A DNA stretch of 64,000 bases from Bacillota bacterium (GCA_023433945.1 JAEYTP010000040.1:1-64000); one strand, 5' to 3'; positions 1 through 8,797 are shown, numbered from the stretch's first letter. The notes: generated by a model from the letters alone, not told the origin. Translations and numbers: made by a program.

Positions 1-2
1 CA

Positions 3-218
3 TCAATTTGTGATAATTTCTATAATGCTACTCCGAGATTTAGATTCTTGAACATGGTTTCTCAAACAGCCGAAATTCTTAGAGGGAGTCCATGGGCTAG
101 TAACACAAAGCTTGAGGATGTTTATAATATACTCACAAACGACATGGATGGCTTACAGATGACTAAAGAGGATATGGGCTTTGTAGAGATGGTCAAAACT
201 GCTATGTATATAGACTGA
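3..218 (+). CDS. C-terminal end of a vWA-type (YfbK/DUF3520-like) protein, 5' truncated by window edge
   Basis: The reading frame is open from base 3 to a TGA at 216-218 and gives 71 residues of a protein whose start lies outside the window. The segment FRFLNMVSQTAEILRGSPWA, followed by a helix-rich tail, looks like the C-terminal region of von Willebrand factor A proteins of the YfbK type (DUF3520), where a similar F-R-x-x-x-x-V-x-x-x-x-x-L-L-R stretch occurs. The stop codon overlaps the first copy of the palindromic repeat cluster that follows. The family call rests on a short stretch read by eye, so it is tentative. That it is a real coding end is supported by the codon pattern and the lack of internal stops. 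Confidence 0.5.
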   Translation, partial: SICDNFYNATPRFRFLNMVSQTAEILRGSPWASNTKLEDVYNILTNDMDGLQMTKEDMGFVEMVKTAMYID

Positions 219-454
219 GTCACAGGGGACGGTTCTCTTTTGACTCACTTCAGCAAGACAAAGTTGCGAGTCAAAGGTCACGAGTCACAGGGGACGGTTC
301 TCTTTTGACTCACTTTAGTAAGACTAAGTTGCGAGTCAAAAGAGAACCGTCCCCATTGACTCTGAGTCAAAAGAGAACCGTCCCCATTGACTCGAGAACC
401 GTCCCCATTGACTCATGAGTCAAAAGAGAACCGTCCCCATTGACTCAGGGCCGT
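217..454. repeat. Cluster of REP-like palindromic elements
   Basis: Two copies of GAGTCACAGGGGACGGTTCT... (starting at 217 and 282) run in one orientation. They are followed by inverted copies (333-362, 364-393, a truncated one at 394-414, and 417-446) reading GAGTCAAAAGAGAACCGTCC and ending in CCATTGACTC. The opposed copies could fold into long hairpins. The GGGGACGGTTCT core recurs in many clostridial genomes and resembles REP elements mobilised by RAYT (REP-associated tyrosine transposase) enzymes. No such transposase is in this window. The cluster sits between the vWA gene end and the convergent acetyltransferase gene and may also act as a transcription barrier. Confidence 0.75.
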
Positions 455-468
455 CCCATTTAAACAAG

Positions 469-915
469 CTACAAATCAATTATCATTTGCTTATAGTCCA
501 GGTTCTTGAAGCCTATTTTCTCATATAACCGAATTGCATCCGTATTACTTTTACAAACTTCCAGTCTATAACGCTTTACCTTGTCGTTATAATGGTCAAA
601 TATGAACTGTAATGTTTGAGTACCAATGCTTTTGCCCTGATACTCGGATTTGATATATAATTCTTCTATAAATACCACTATCCCGTCAGCCTCATTTGAA
701 TAAGTGAAGGATAGATTTACATAACCTGCAATCAGATTATTATATATCAGCATATAAGCTGTTATAAATGGACCTTCTTCTAATATTTTGTCGAAAGTTC
801 TTTTTACCTTATCTCTAGACAAGCTATATAGCGTTGCACCCGTATCATAGAAATCACAGCACATGGTAATGAATTCATTTTCATCGGCAGTGGTCAGTTT
901 TCTGATATTTAACAT
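469..915 (-). CDS. GNAT family N-acetyltransferase
   Basis: This 148-residue protein matches the usual length of a single-domain GNAT enzyme, which moves an acetyl group from acetyl-CoA to an amine. The acetyl-CoA pyrophosphate loop is visible as YQGKSIG (residues about 92-98), followed by the helix TLQFIFDHY. Motif B follows as N124...A127...LYEKIGF (about 130-136). The start is supported by GGAG seven bases upstream of the ATG at 915. The gene is transcribed away from the divergent efflux pump at 1104, so the two may share a control region. The substrate cannot be told from sequence; candidates include small amines, antibiotics or ribosomal proteins. Confidence 0.85.
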   Translation of the reverse strand: MLNIRKLTTADENEFITMCCDFYDTGATLYSLSRDKVKRTFDKILEEGPFITAYMLIYNNLIAGYVNLSFTYSNEADGIVVFIEELYIKSEYQGKSIGTQTLQFIFDHYNDKVKRYRLEVCKSNTDAIRLYEKIGFKNLDYKQMIIDL

Positions 916-1103
916 TCTTTATCTCCAGTATTTATATTAAGCTAGCATTAAGAATAACATAAAATGTACTAATATTCTACTCAATCTGAGCAGTAGTTTT
1001 TGTATTATATCAGGTTGAGATTCTATTTTTATTATGTTATTCTATTTTAGTTATAATCAATTAAGTAAAATATTTAGATAAATGGTAGGTGAGATACATA
1101 ACA

Positions 1104-2561
1104 ATGAACCAAAAAGATTTAGGGCAGCAATACAAAAACAAAACGCTTATATTAATAAATGTAGTTTTGCTTACCTTTATGGCTTGTCTTGATAGTAGTA
1201 TTGTAAATGTGGCTCTGCCAGTAATGGCACAGAGTTTCGATTTGGGAATGAACTCAGTATCAATTGTGGTTTCTAGCTATCTTATAACTATATCTGCTTT
1301 TATTCTTATATTTGGAAGATTGGGGGATATAAAGGGTAAGGTCAAAATATTCAAACTGGGGATTATTATTTTTACTTTTGGCTCTCTTTTATGCGCACTT
1401 GCAACTAACTTAGGGATATTAGTAGTTGCTAGAGTTATAAAAGCATTTGGGGCGGCAGCATTTATGGCAACCAATCAGGGAATAATTACTATGGTGTATC
1501 CTGCCAACCAGAGGGGAAAGGCTCTCGGAGTAATTGGCTCATTTGTTGCATTTGGAACATTGGTAGGACCTCCGCTTGGTGGAATTATTGTAAACAGCTT
1601 AAGCTGGCGATATATTTTTTTGATAAATATACCTATCGGGATATTTGCTCTAATAATGGGTAAGTGCGTTCTTCCAAAGGATGGAGAGCTTTTGAAAGAT
1701 AAATTTGACTTCAAGGGAGCATCTCTGCTCCTTGTATCAATAGTGTCGTTATTTGGGGCATTGATTGTTGGTGAGCAATCAGGATATACCCAATACTATG
1801 TTTTGATTGGCTTTGCAATAGCTATTATATCGTTTGTAGCCTTTATATATGCAGAAAAGAGGGCACTTATGCCACTGCTGGAACTATCATTATTCAAAAA
1901 TAAGCTTTTTTCTGTGAGTTTGATTTGTGCCTTTATTGTATTTGTAACAATAAGTGTATCTAATATATTATTACCTTTTTATTTTCAGGATGCATTAAAG
2001 TTATCACCGGCAATTTCAGGAATGCTTCTTATGGCTAGTCCCCTTGTTTTGGCAGCTGTGTCTCCATTGAGTGGTTATTTGTCAGATAAGATAGGATCAG
2101 AAATTTTGACATTTATCGGATTAAGTATAACGTGTTGCGGAATGCTTCTAATGTCAACGCTTTCAATTAAATTCTCACCTATTGCAATTATTGGATTTCT
2201 TTCAATATTATCATTTGGGAGTGGAATGTTCCAGTCACCAAATTCATCACTAATCATGTCTACTGTTGACAGAAACAGATTTGGAATAGCGGGAAGTATT
2301 AATGCATTTGTTAGAAATTTAGGTATGGTTGTAGGAATTTCATTTTCAAACATAATTCTTTATCAAACAATGAGTTATAAACTAGGTTATGCCGTTTCTA
2401 CATTCTCAAACGGCATGGAGGAAACCTTTGTATTTGCGATGAAAACAGTATACTTAGCTGCTGCAGTGCTTACTGCTGTTGGCGCAATCATAACAGCAGC
2501 GAGATTCTTTGTGTACAGGAAAAGTAAGAAGGAAGAGATGGAACAATTAATGATGGACTAA
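1104..2561 (+). CDS. MFS efflux transporter, DHA2 (EmrB/QacA) family
   Basis: A membrane protein of 485 residues with about 14 predicted helices, the normal size for the DHA2 drug:H+ antiporter group. Diagnostic motifs are LDSSIVNVALP in helix 1 (motif D1), GRLGDIKGK in the loop between helices 2 and 3 (motif A), and GPPLGGIIV near helix 5 (the antiporter motif C). I prefer the ATG at 1104 because AGGTGA sits 11 bases upstream. A GTG at 1089 would add five residues but lacks a ribosome site. The gene stands alone, divergent from the acetyltransferase, and is followed by a hairpin terminator at 2633. It probably exports drugs or other amphiphilic toxins; the substrate is unknown. Confidence 0.88.
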   Translation: MNQKDLGQQYKNKTLILINVVLLTFMACLDSSIVNVALPVMAQSFDLGMNSVSIVVSSYLITISAFILIFGRLGDIKGKVKIFKLGIIIFTFGSLLCALATNLGILVVARVIKAFGAAAFMATNQGIITMVYPANQRGKALGVIGSFVAFGTLVGPPLGGIIVNSLSWRYIFLINIPIGIFALIMGKCVLPKDGELLKDKFDFKGASLLLVSIVSLFGALIVGEQSGYTQYYVLIGFAIAIISFVAFIYAEKRALMPLLELSLFKNKLFSVSLICAFIVFVTISVSNILLPFYFQDALKLSPAISGMLLMASPLVLAAVSPLSGYLSDKIGSEILTFIGLSITCCGMLLMSTLSIKFSPIAIIGFLSILSFGSGMFQSPNSSLIMSTVDRNRFGIAGSINAFVRNLGMVVGISFSNIILYQTMSYKLGYAVSTFSNGMEETFVFAMKTVYLAAAVLTAVGAIITAARFFVYRKSKKEEMEQLMMD

Positions 2562-2632
2562 AAATACCATTAGTCTCTAAAAGCGTTAATGCTATAGAGG
2601 CTATAGGCATGGCTATAAACAATAAATAACAA

Positions 2633-2676
2633 CAGGCTACTGCACTCTGATTAATAGTTGCAGTAGCCTGGTTATT
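2633..2676. terminator. Hairpin terminator between convergent genes
   Basis: CAGGCTACTGCA (2633-2644) pairs perfectly with TGCAGTAGCCTG (2659-2670) around a 14-base loop and is followed by GTTATT. It lies between the convergent efflux pump and SPFH genes and could serve both strands, although the T-tract is weak. Confidence 0.65.
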
Positions 2677-2715
2677 ATCCTATTCATTGAACTTTCTAAT
2701 TCCGAACGTTCTATC

Positions 2716-3735
2716 CTATTCTTCTGAACTACGTTTAAGTTGTTCTACTGACTCTTTACTAACATTGGCAGCAGCTTTTTGGGGAGCTGATACCGGAGAT
2801 TCTTTTATTAATTCCTTCAAGGACCCTACCATACCCATGAGAGCATTTGCTTCAAAAGGCATAAATACTTTGTTTTCGCCTTGAGCCATCTTATCAACAG
2901 CCTCTATATATTTGAGTGAAAGAATGTTTGCATCAAGGTCAGCTTCTTTTAGGGCAGTATATATATACTTAATTTTTGCAGCATCTGCCTTTGCAAGCTT
3001 TTCTATTGCTTCAGCTTCACCTTCAGCCTGCCTGATTTTTGATTCCTTGATAGCTTCCGCCTTTAGTATTGCAGACTGTTTATCTGCTTCTGCACGGAGA
3101 ATTGCTGATTCCTTTAATCCCTCTGATTCAGTAATAGCAGATTGCTTTTTACCCTCTGCCTCAAGTATTACTGCTCTCTTTTGACGCTCAGCACGCATCT
3201 GCTTTTCCATTGCATCCTTTATATCTTGAGGAAGATCAATGTTTTTTATCTCAACTCTTTCTACCCTAATACCCCATTTATCGGTAGCTTCGTCTAATAT
3301 TACACGTAGCTTGGTATTGATGTCATCTCTTGATGACAATGTTTTATCTAGCTCCATAGTACCAATAACATCTCTTAGAGTAGTAGTAGTGAGATACCTA
3401 ATTGCTTGAATAACATCAGTTATTTCATATGTTGCCTTAAAAGCATCAGTTACCTGGAAGTATACAACTGTGTCAATGGACATTGTTACATTATCCTTCG
3501 TGATAACAGGCTGTGGAGGGGAGTCAATTACCTGAGTTCTTAAGTCAACCCTTTTTACTATTTTATCTAATACAGGAATAACGATATTAAGACCGGAATT
3601 CAAAGTAGCTTTGAATTTACCGAGACGCTCAACAATAGCTACCTGAGACTGTCTAACTATTTTCAGAGACATTAAAATGAGTATTACAACGAGCAATACA
3701 AGTGCTAGCATTACATACTTAAACAAATACATCAT
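2716..3735 (-). CDS. SPFH/band 7 (stomatin/prohibitin-like, QmcA-type) membrane protein
   Basis: The protein has one N-terminal membrane helix (about residues 5-22), then a band-7 domain (RQSQVAIVERLGKF... through IDLPQDIKDAMEKQMRAERQKRA), then a long Ala/Glu/Lys coiled coil with repeats of the type ESEGLKESAILRAEADKQSA. Such proteins form oligomers in membrane microdomains and are partnered by NfeD proteins. Here the nfeD-like gene lies directly upstream and its TAA is 8 bases before the ATG at 3735. An in-frame TTG at 3750 would overlap nfeD; the exact start among TTG 3750, ATG 3735 and ATG 3732 is unsettled. Length (339 residues) is typical. Confidence 0.9.
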   Translation of the reverse strand: MMYLFKYVMLALVLLVVILILMSLKIVRQSQVAIVERLGKFKATLNSGLNIVIPVLDKIVKRVDLRTQVIDSPPQPVITKDNVTMSIDTVVYFQVTDAFKATYEITDVIQAIRYLTTTTLRDVIGTMELDKTLSSRDDINTKLRVILDEATDKWGIRVERVEIKNIDLPQDIKDAMEKQMRAERQKRAVILEAEGKKQSAITESEGLKESAILRAEADKQSAILKAEAIKESKIRQAEGEAEAIEKLAKADAAKIKYIYTALKEADLDANILSLKYIEAVDKMAQGENKVFMPFEANALMGMVGSLKELIKESPVSAPQKAAANVSKESVEQLKRSSEE

Positions 3736-3743
3736 TCCTTTCT

Positions 3744-4181
3744 TTACCAATTGTTTTTTTGTTTTACTACAAGCTTTACGCCATCAACCGCAAGGACGTT
3801 CACCCCAGTACCCTCAAAGATTTCGGAACCGTCGCTGCTTACTGCAGTCCATATGTCACCGTCAACTTTAACCTGCCCATACTGAGTACTAGTAATATCC
3901 TTAACCACAACTCCGTTTTTATTTACCATGGCATGTACATTAGAGGGTTGCGCTTCTTCATCAATTTTAAAGAATTTCTTTAGTACAGGACGACCAAAAG
4001 CCGCTGTAATCAGGGATGTGAGACAGAATACCAACAATTGAATACTAATTGAATCAGTGAAAATCGATACGATTCCGGTTGCGATAGCTGCTATTGCAAA
4101 GAAAATCGCAACAAACCCCATTGTAAAAAATTCAGTAATCAGCAATATAATACCTATAATAATCCAAATTCCCCAACTCAA
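3744..4181 (-). CDS. NfeD family membrane protein
   Basis: A 145-residue protein with two to three N-terminal membrane helices (about residues 4-60) and a C-terminal OB-fold-like domain (GVVVKDITSTQYGQVKVDG...WTAVS). This is the short NfeD form that partners SPFH proteins in membrane-domain organisation. The start codon is TTG at 4181, backed by an almost ideal AAGGAGGTGA nine bases upstream. It forms a two-gene operon with the SPFH gene downstream. The serine-protease domain found in long NfeD proteins is absent, as expected for this class. Confidence 0.88.
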   Translation of the reverse strand: MSWGIWIIIGIILLITEFFTMGFVAIFFAIAAIATGIVSIFTDSISIQLLVFCLTSLITAAFGRPVLKKFFKIDEEAQPSNVHAMVNKNGVVVKDITSTQYGQVKVDGDIWTAVSSDGSEIFEGTGVNVLAVDGVKLVVKQKNNW

Positions 4182-4304
4182 AATGGTTCACCTCCTTGAT
4201 ATTAATGTACCATACAATGCACGATTATTTCAATTTTTTCCCTAATTCTTGTATATCAAGGTAAAAAAATCATTTTCTCTTGGGAAAAGTGTATTATAAG
4301 CACT

Positions 4305-4410
4305 TACTAAAAAACAAACCTACTAGAAACAGATTTACTAAAAACAAACGTGCTAAAAACAAACATACTAAAAACAAACGTACTAAAAACACTCTTACTA
4401 TAAACAGATA
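4305..4410. repeat. Seven-unit 15-bp tandem repeat
   Basis: Seven consecutive units of TACTAAAAACAAACG (the first has one extra A) fill this part of the 424-bp gap between the nfeD start and the small gene at 4606. Units differ by one to four bases. I see no gene in the gap; promoters for the two divergent genes should lie on either side of the array. Confidence 0.85.
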
Positions 4411-4605
4411 CTTCTTTTGGTAAGCTAAATATATTTTATGCTACTGAAGAATATTTGATGTTGTATATCAGAATAATTATTAATTTACAAAATAGGAAAT
4501 AGAATATTTGTAAAAATATATAATGGATTTTGAGTAAAAATGAAATACTGAATATGAAAGAATTAATCAATATGAAACAAAAAAAATATTTTGGAGGTGA
4601 TTAAA

Positions 4606-4743
4606 GTGGCAAAGAAGGGGATGAGAGCATCCTATGAAAGTGATCATAATAATTCCGAAAGTAAGCTAAAAAACGATGTAAATCCTGTACCTGAGATACA
4701 AGGTAAAGCCAAGAATGGCAATAAAAAGGCAGGCCCTATGTAA
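4606..4743 (+). CDS. Small basic protein of unknown function (45 aa)
   Basis: A GTG start follows GGAGGTGA, a near-perfect ribosome site, by five bases, and the frame runs 45 residues to TAA. The product starts MAKKGMRASYES and ends KNGNKKAGPM. It is rich in Lys, Asn and Gly, has no membrane segment, and looks unstructured. I do not recognise a family. Its size and composition resemble minor small acid-soluble spore proteins, and a similar small protein is encoded at 40810-40932, but homology is not shown. The ribosome site is the main evidence that it is translated. Confidence 0.6.
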   Translation: MAKKGMRASYESDHNNSESKLKNDVNPVPEIQGKAKNGNKKAGPM

Positions 4744-4753
4744 TTTTTATTTT

Positions 4754-5150
4754 GTCATAAACTCCAGCATAAAACTCAAGGTTAAAATTAAGGCTCAATT
4801 TAAGCTTAGAACTCAATTTAAGCATTGAACTCAAATTAAGCTTGAGAGCCAACTTAAGAATAATGTAGTAACCCAGGAGTAGAGCACCAACTTAAGAATA
4901 ATGCAGTAACTCAGGAGTAGAGCCAACTTAAGAATAATGCAGTAACTCAGGAGTAGAGGACCAACTTAAGAATAATGCAGTAACTCAGGAGTAGAGCACC
5001 AACTTAAGAATAATGCAGTAACTCAGGAGTAGAGCCAACTTAAGAATAATGCACCAACTTAAGAATAATGCACCAACTTAAGAGTAATGCGGCAACTTAA
5101 AGCACAAGCCCCCATTTAGGAAAAATCTGTTTGTGTCTGGAGTTTATGAC
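4754..5150. repeat. Tandem array with about 19-nt base period, bounded by a perfect 14-bp inverted repeat
   Basis: Units starting CCAACTTAAG occur at 4849, 4887, 4923, 4961, 4999, 5035, 5054, 5073 and (diverged) about 5092. Spacings are 38, 36, 38, 38, 36, 19, 19 and about 19, so the larger unit is a doubled 19-mer. A diverged prefix at about 4795-4848 has an 18-19 base period. The block is framed by GTCATAAACTCCAG (4754-4767) and its exact reverse complement CTGGAGTTTATGAC (5137-5150). No gene is seen between 4744 and 5233. Confidence 0.85.
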
Positions 5151-5233
5151 CTTGAAAGACTTTGTTTGCATAGCTAACTAAATATTACTAACTAAATAAT
5201 TATCAACTAGATAATTAATTAAGCTAACGTTCC

Positions 5234-6610
5234 TTAATTACGGTATTTCTTACCAAAGTTAATTATAAGCTTACCATCAGCCCATGTGATAATACCACTA
5301 TTTGAAGCATTGATAGGTACACTGTCTTTTACCACACTTCCTGTCCTAAATACCGATAGCATCAAGCCAATAAGTGCCATATTTACAATAGTGGCAGTAT
5401 TCCCATAAGAGACTAAAGGAAGTGATATGGGTGCAAATAATATAAAGCCCAGATTTGTTAGCACATATCCTACTGCCTGCAATGTAAAGGTAAGTACTAC
5501 TGATAATGATACTAATAAGCCAAGGGTACTTTTTTGCTTTAAGCTAAGAATAAAGCCCTTAGCGATAAATAGCACTATTATAGCCATTATGGCAACAAAT
5601 GCTATCCAACCAAATTTAAATATAAGGTAGGTTAAACTAAAATCCGTATCAATACCGGGGAGTGGGAAAAAGCCCTGCATATTTTTGTACTGGCTGGGCA
5701 TTGTTCCAGTGCCAATAAGCTTTGAATTATCCAGTAAGGCATTTGCTACACTACCTTGCCAGCCACTACCTAGAGGGTCTATGGATGGGTCAAATGCAAC
5801 TTTTAGCCGTGTACCCAATCTATATGAAAGATTGAGAAGCATTAGTGCAAATGATATTAATGTAGGGACATATACTAATAAATAACCAAACAACTTATTA
5901 ACAGCAAACCAATTTTTTGAGATTGCAATACTTAGAAGTACAAGCCCCGAAAATGTAAGCAATAAAAAACATGCAGTTGAGGGTATCATGATGGTAATTA
6001 TTGCTGGAAACAAAAATGAAATTCCACAGAATATTATGCCTAAATAACCTTTACCTCTTGCCCAGTATATGACTGCAGCAAAGGCTAATGGGAAAAGAAG
6101 CGAGGCATAAATCGAATAATAAACCGCTCCATTATACTTGGGTGATGCAAAAAATATTACTATGGCAAAAAGTATTATTGCTGCATATACCAGTCTAGGG
6201 TATTTTGCAATGATAGAGAAGTCTAGGAAGTAGGCAATAAGCATTACTCCCAAACCAATAAAAACTGACAGAAAAACTCTCTTTTGAGTAGGGAAGCCAG
6301 GTTCATGTATCATGTATGTATTAATAATATAACCAATTAATACAAGCACTACAGTCAAAGACAGCATTGTCCATTGGGCTTTTGGTCTGTGAGTTCGGTC
6401 TAATTGTGTTCCCACAGTTACGGGGTCACCCATCTGTTTAATGGCATTATCTGTAGCTGTTATTTCATCCATACCACTCAAGACATACGCTTCTTTCTGA
6501 TCCAAAATATGACTCTCTATTTCTTCGGAGATATTAGTATGTGCTTTTTTCCATCTGATTTGTTCGCATACGGTTTTTGTGTATTTTTTTATTTTATCAA
6601 ATTGTTCCAT
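5234..6610 (-). CDS. FtsW/RodA/SpoVE-family (SEDS) protein with N-terminal HAAS/permease-prefix domain
   Basis: Residues 1-75 form a soluble helical domain (EEIESHILDQKEAYVLSGMD...AIKQMGDP) of the HAAS/DUF1700 type. In many Firmicutes this domain is found fused to membrane proteins controlled by PadR regulators. From about residue 80 the protein has 10 or so membrane helices and ends with the SEDS signature LVSYGNTATIVNMALIG (classical form PFVSYGG). SEDS proteins are glycan polymerases of peptidoglycan. The gene overlaps the upstream padR-like gene by 14 bases, so it is its regulatory target. The changed signature and the PadR link suggest a conditional envelope role rather than normal division. 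Confidence 0.85.
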   Translation of the reverse strand: MEQFDKIKKYTKTVCEQIRWKKAHTNISEEIESHILDQKEAYVLSGMDEITATDNAIKQMGDPVTVGTQLDRTHRPKAQWTMLSLTVVLVLIGYIINTYMIHEPGFPTQKRVFLSVFIGLGVMLIAYFLDFSIIAKYPRLVYAAIILFAIVIFFASPKYNGAVYYSIYASLLFPLAFAAVIYWARGKGYLGIIFCGISFLFPAIITIMIPSTACFLLLTFSGLVLLSIAISKNWFAVNKLFGYLLVYVPTLISFALMLLNLSYRLGTRLKVAFDPSIDPLGSGWQGSVANALLDNSKLIGTGTMPSQYKNMQGFFPLPGIDTDFSLTYLIFKFGWIAFVAIMAIIVLFIAKGFILSLKQKSTLGLLVSLSVVLTFTLQAVGYVLTNLGFILFAPISLPLVSYGNTATIVNMALIGLMLSVFRTGSVVKDSVPINASNSGIITWADGKLIINFGKKYRN

Positions 6611-6941
6611 AGCTGATGCCTCCGCGCAATACTTGATTTACAGCCTTCGTATAGGCCTTCCATTCTTGACGCTTATCAGTAAGCAGCTTTTTTCCCTTGT
6701 TGGTGAGGTGGTAATACTTTCTGGTTCTCCCGTCCAAAGTACTATCATATGAGCTTACCATTTCATCCTTTTCAAGGCCATGAAGAATGGGATATAGAGT
6801 TCCGGCTTTCAGGGTAAAGGTATCATCCGATCTATTTGCCAGTTCCTCAATCATCTGATAGCCATACATATCCTTATCTTCCAATAGCTTTAAAACCAGC
6901 ATTGTGGTACTTCCTGTTAAGAGCGCTTTGTCAAGTCCCAT
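6597..6941 (-). CDS. PadR family transcriptional regulator
   Basis: A 114-residue winged-helix repressor with the PadR signature: LLEDKDMYGYQMIEEL, then FTLKAGTLYPILHGLE (the recognition helix region), then DGRTRKYYHLTNKGKK in the wing. It is of the short PadR-s2 type. It is the first gene of a two-gene operon and overlaps the SEDS gene. A perfect palindrome lies 10 bases upstream of the ATG and is a plausible autoregulatory operator. Such regulators often sense membrane-active compounds, but the signal here is unknown. Confidence 0.93.
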   Translation of the reverse strand: MGLDKALLTGSTTMLVLKLLEDKDMYGYQMIEELANRSDDTFTLKAGTLYPILHGLEKDEMVSSYDSTLDGRTRKYYHLTNKGKKLLTDKRQEWKAYTKAVNQVLRGGISYGTI

Positions 6942-6951
6942 AACTACCTCC

Positions 6952-6998
6952 TATATATAGATTATCTATATATAATATATATCGGTCATCTATATATG
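6952..6998. promoter_or_regulatory. Probable PadR operator/promoter palindrome
   Basis: TATATATAGAT (6952-6962) and ATCTATATATA (6964-6974) form a perfect 11-bp inverted repeat around one base, 11 bases before the padR-like start codon. A second half-site, ATCTATATATG, follows at 6988-6998. The position and symmetry fit an autoregulatory operator that overlaps the promoter. Confidence 0.6.
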
Positions 6999-7032
6999 TC
7001 AATAGTAATATGAAGACAAGCAATAGTATCTT

Positions 7033-7465
7033 GGTAGATAAGCTACATGAATAGCATGTGGGTAGACAAGTTACACAAATAGCATGTGAGTAGACAAGTT
7101 ACACAAATAGCATGTGGGTAGACAAGTTACACAAATGGCATGTGGGTAGACAAGTTACACAAATAGCATGTGAGTAGACAAGTTACCCAAATAGTATGTG
7201 GGGTGACAAGTTATATAAATAGTATGTGATAAATAAGCTACATAAATAGTATGTTGGTAGACAAGCTTTACAAATAGTATAGGGTAGATAAGCTACATAA
7301 ATAGTATATTGGTAAACAAGCTTTACAAATAGTATGTGGTAGATAGCTACATAAATAGTATATTGGTAAACAAGCTTTACAAATAGTATGTGGTAGATAA
7401 GCTATGCATTGTATGTAGTAGATAAGCTACACAAGTATTACATAGTGGATAAGCTATGCGGCATA
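7033..7465. repeat. 28-bp tandem repeat array (about 15 units)
   Basis: The first units (7033, 7061, 7089, 7117, 7145, 7173, 7201) are exactly 28 bp apart and read about GGTAGACAAGTTACACAAAT plus AGCATGTG. Later units are more diverged, vary in length and use GATAAGCTACATAAATAGTA. The array occupies most of the 779-bp gap between the PadR operator and the kinase gene at 7721. The rest of the gap (7466-7720) holds weakly repeated GAGATAAAAT-like sequence and no gene. Confidence 0.85.
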
Positions 7466-7720
7466 CATATACATTTGCTTTTGTAATGTAAGGTAAACGT
7501 GGAAAAACAACTTTAAAAATGTTAAAGTATTATCTATAACTTACGAGATATAATCTGAAAAAGTATTACTTGTCTCACGAGATAAAATATACAAAGTTTA
7601 TTTATTACTAGCCAGATAAGATATGAGAAACTTGCCAGATAAAATTTGCAAGTGGATATTTTTATATTTAGTGTCAAAAGATTAAATGAAATGGTTTTAA
7701 CAAACAATATGTAGGAATAA

Positions 7721-8797
7721 ATGACAAAGGAATTTACAGATATGAATATGGACTACTTTAAAAGCATAGCAAACAAATACTTTGATGGAGATGTTAATAT
7801 TTTAAAAGGCAAATCAGGCTATAATAACATAACCCGCTTTATTACCAAAGAATTCAGTAAGTATGTCATGCGCGTATATTGCCATAATGATAATGATAAG
7901 ATTAATTTTGAAATTGCAGTACTCAACAGATTACATAAGAATATATCATTTCGAGTGCCAAAACCTATTACTGCGAAGGATGGTAATAGGGTGGTAATGG
8001 CACCTGACGGAAAACCAGTTGTAATGTTTAATTATATAGAGGGGAACACTCCTGAACTGAAAAGTCTAAGTGATTTAGAGCAACTGGGTAATATAATAGG
8101 ACAGTTGTCAAAAGGTCTTGCAGCAATTGATTTGATAGAGAAGCCTGCTTATATGCCATATTATCAATTACAGGAGGCTTATAATGAGTGCATGGGAGAA
8201 TACCTGGATAATTTCTGTAAACAGCCTTCACAGAGATTCATAATCCAAATAAACGAACTAAATATTATTAATAATAGAATTAAAGAAATTTGCAACCTCA
8301 ACCCATTATTATGTTCTCTGCCTCATCAACTAATCCATGGTGATGTAAACAGCTCCAATCTTTTGGAGGACCCAAAGGGTAATATTAATGCGGTGCTGGA
8401 TTTCGAGTTCATTACCTGGGACCTAAGAGCGATGGAGTGTGCAGTATGTATCTCTGACCTATTATGTTCAGTGCTTAATTCAGCAGACCATAACAGTGAT
8501 ACTACTGATATAAATAGCGATTACATTTTGGAACAGATAAAAGCAATATGGAGAGGCTTTTCAAATGAGCTACTACTTACTGATGAAGAAAAAAGGGTAT
8601 TGCCGCTATTAATTGAGCTAAGAAGGCTAGATGTTTTCTTACACTTCTTGTTGAGAATGAAAAACAGCATTGATAACGGCATAATGAATGCAGAGGAAGT
8701 ACTAGCTGAACAGATTGCTAAGGCAGCTGGTATTATTAAGTGGATAGATGCAAATAAGGAGCTACTGGCGGGTATATTCTCATATACAAGTGATTAA
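7721..8797 (+). CDS. Aminoglycoside phosphotransferase (APH)-fold kinase
   Basis: A 358-residue protein with the APH/choline-kinase fold. The catalytic loop is LIHGDVNSSNLL (H206, D208, N213), and the metal-binding Asp is in VLDFEF (about residue 227). The N-terminal half has the ATP-lobe pattern (GYNNITRFITK, then YVMRVY with the probable nucleotide-binding region). Length and style resemble homoserine kinase type II or CotS/HrkS-like proteins more than true resistance kinases. It stands alone between a repeat array and a convergent HAD gene. The substrate is unknown; an amino-alcohol or sugar is likely. Confidence 0.8.
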   Translation: MTKEFTDMNMDYFKSIANKYFDGDVNILKGKSGYNNITRFITKEFSKYVMRVYCHNDNDKINFEIAVLNRLHKNISFRVPKPITAKDGNRVVMAPDGKPVVMFNYIEGNTPELKSLSDLEQLGNIIGQLSKGLAAIDLIEKPAYMPYYQLQEAYNECMGEYLDNFCKQPSQRFIIQINELNIINNRIKEICNLNPLLCSLPHQLIHGDVNSSNLLEDPKGNINAVLDFEFITWDLRAMECAVCISDLLCSVLNSADHNSDTTDINSDYILEQIKAIWRGFSNELLLTDEEKRVLPLLIELRRLDVFLHFLLRMKNSIDNGIMNAEEVLAEQIAKAAGIIKWIDANKELLAGIFSYTSD

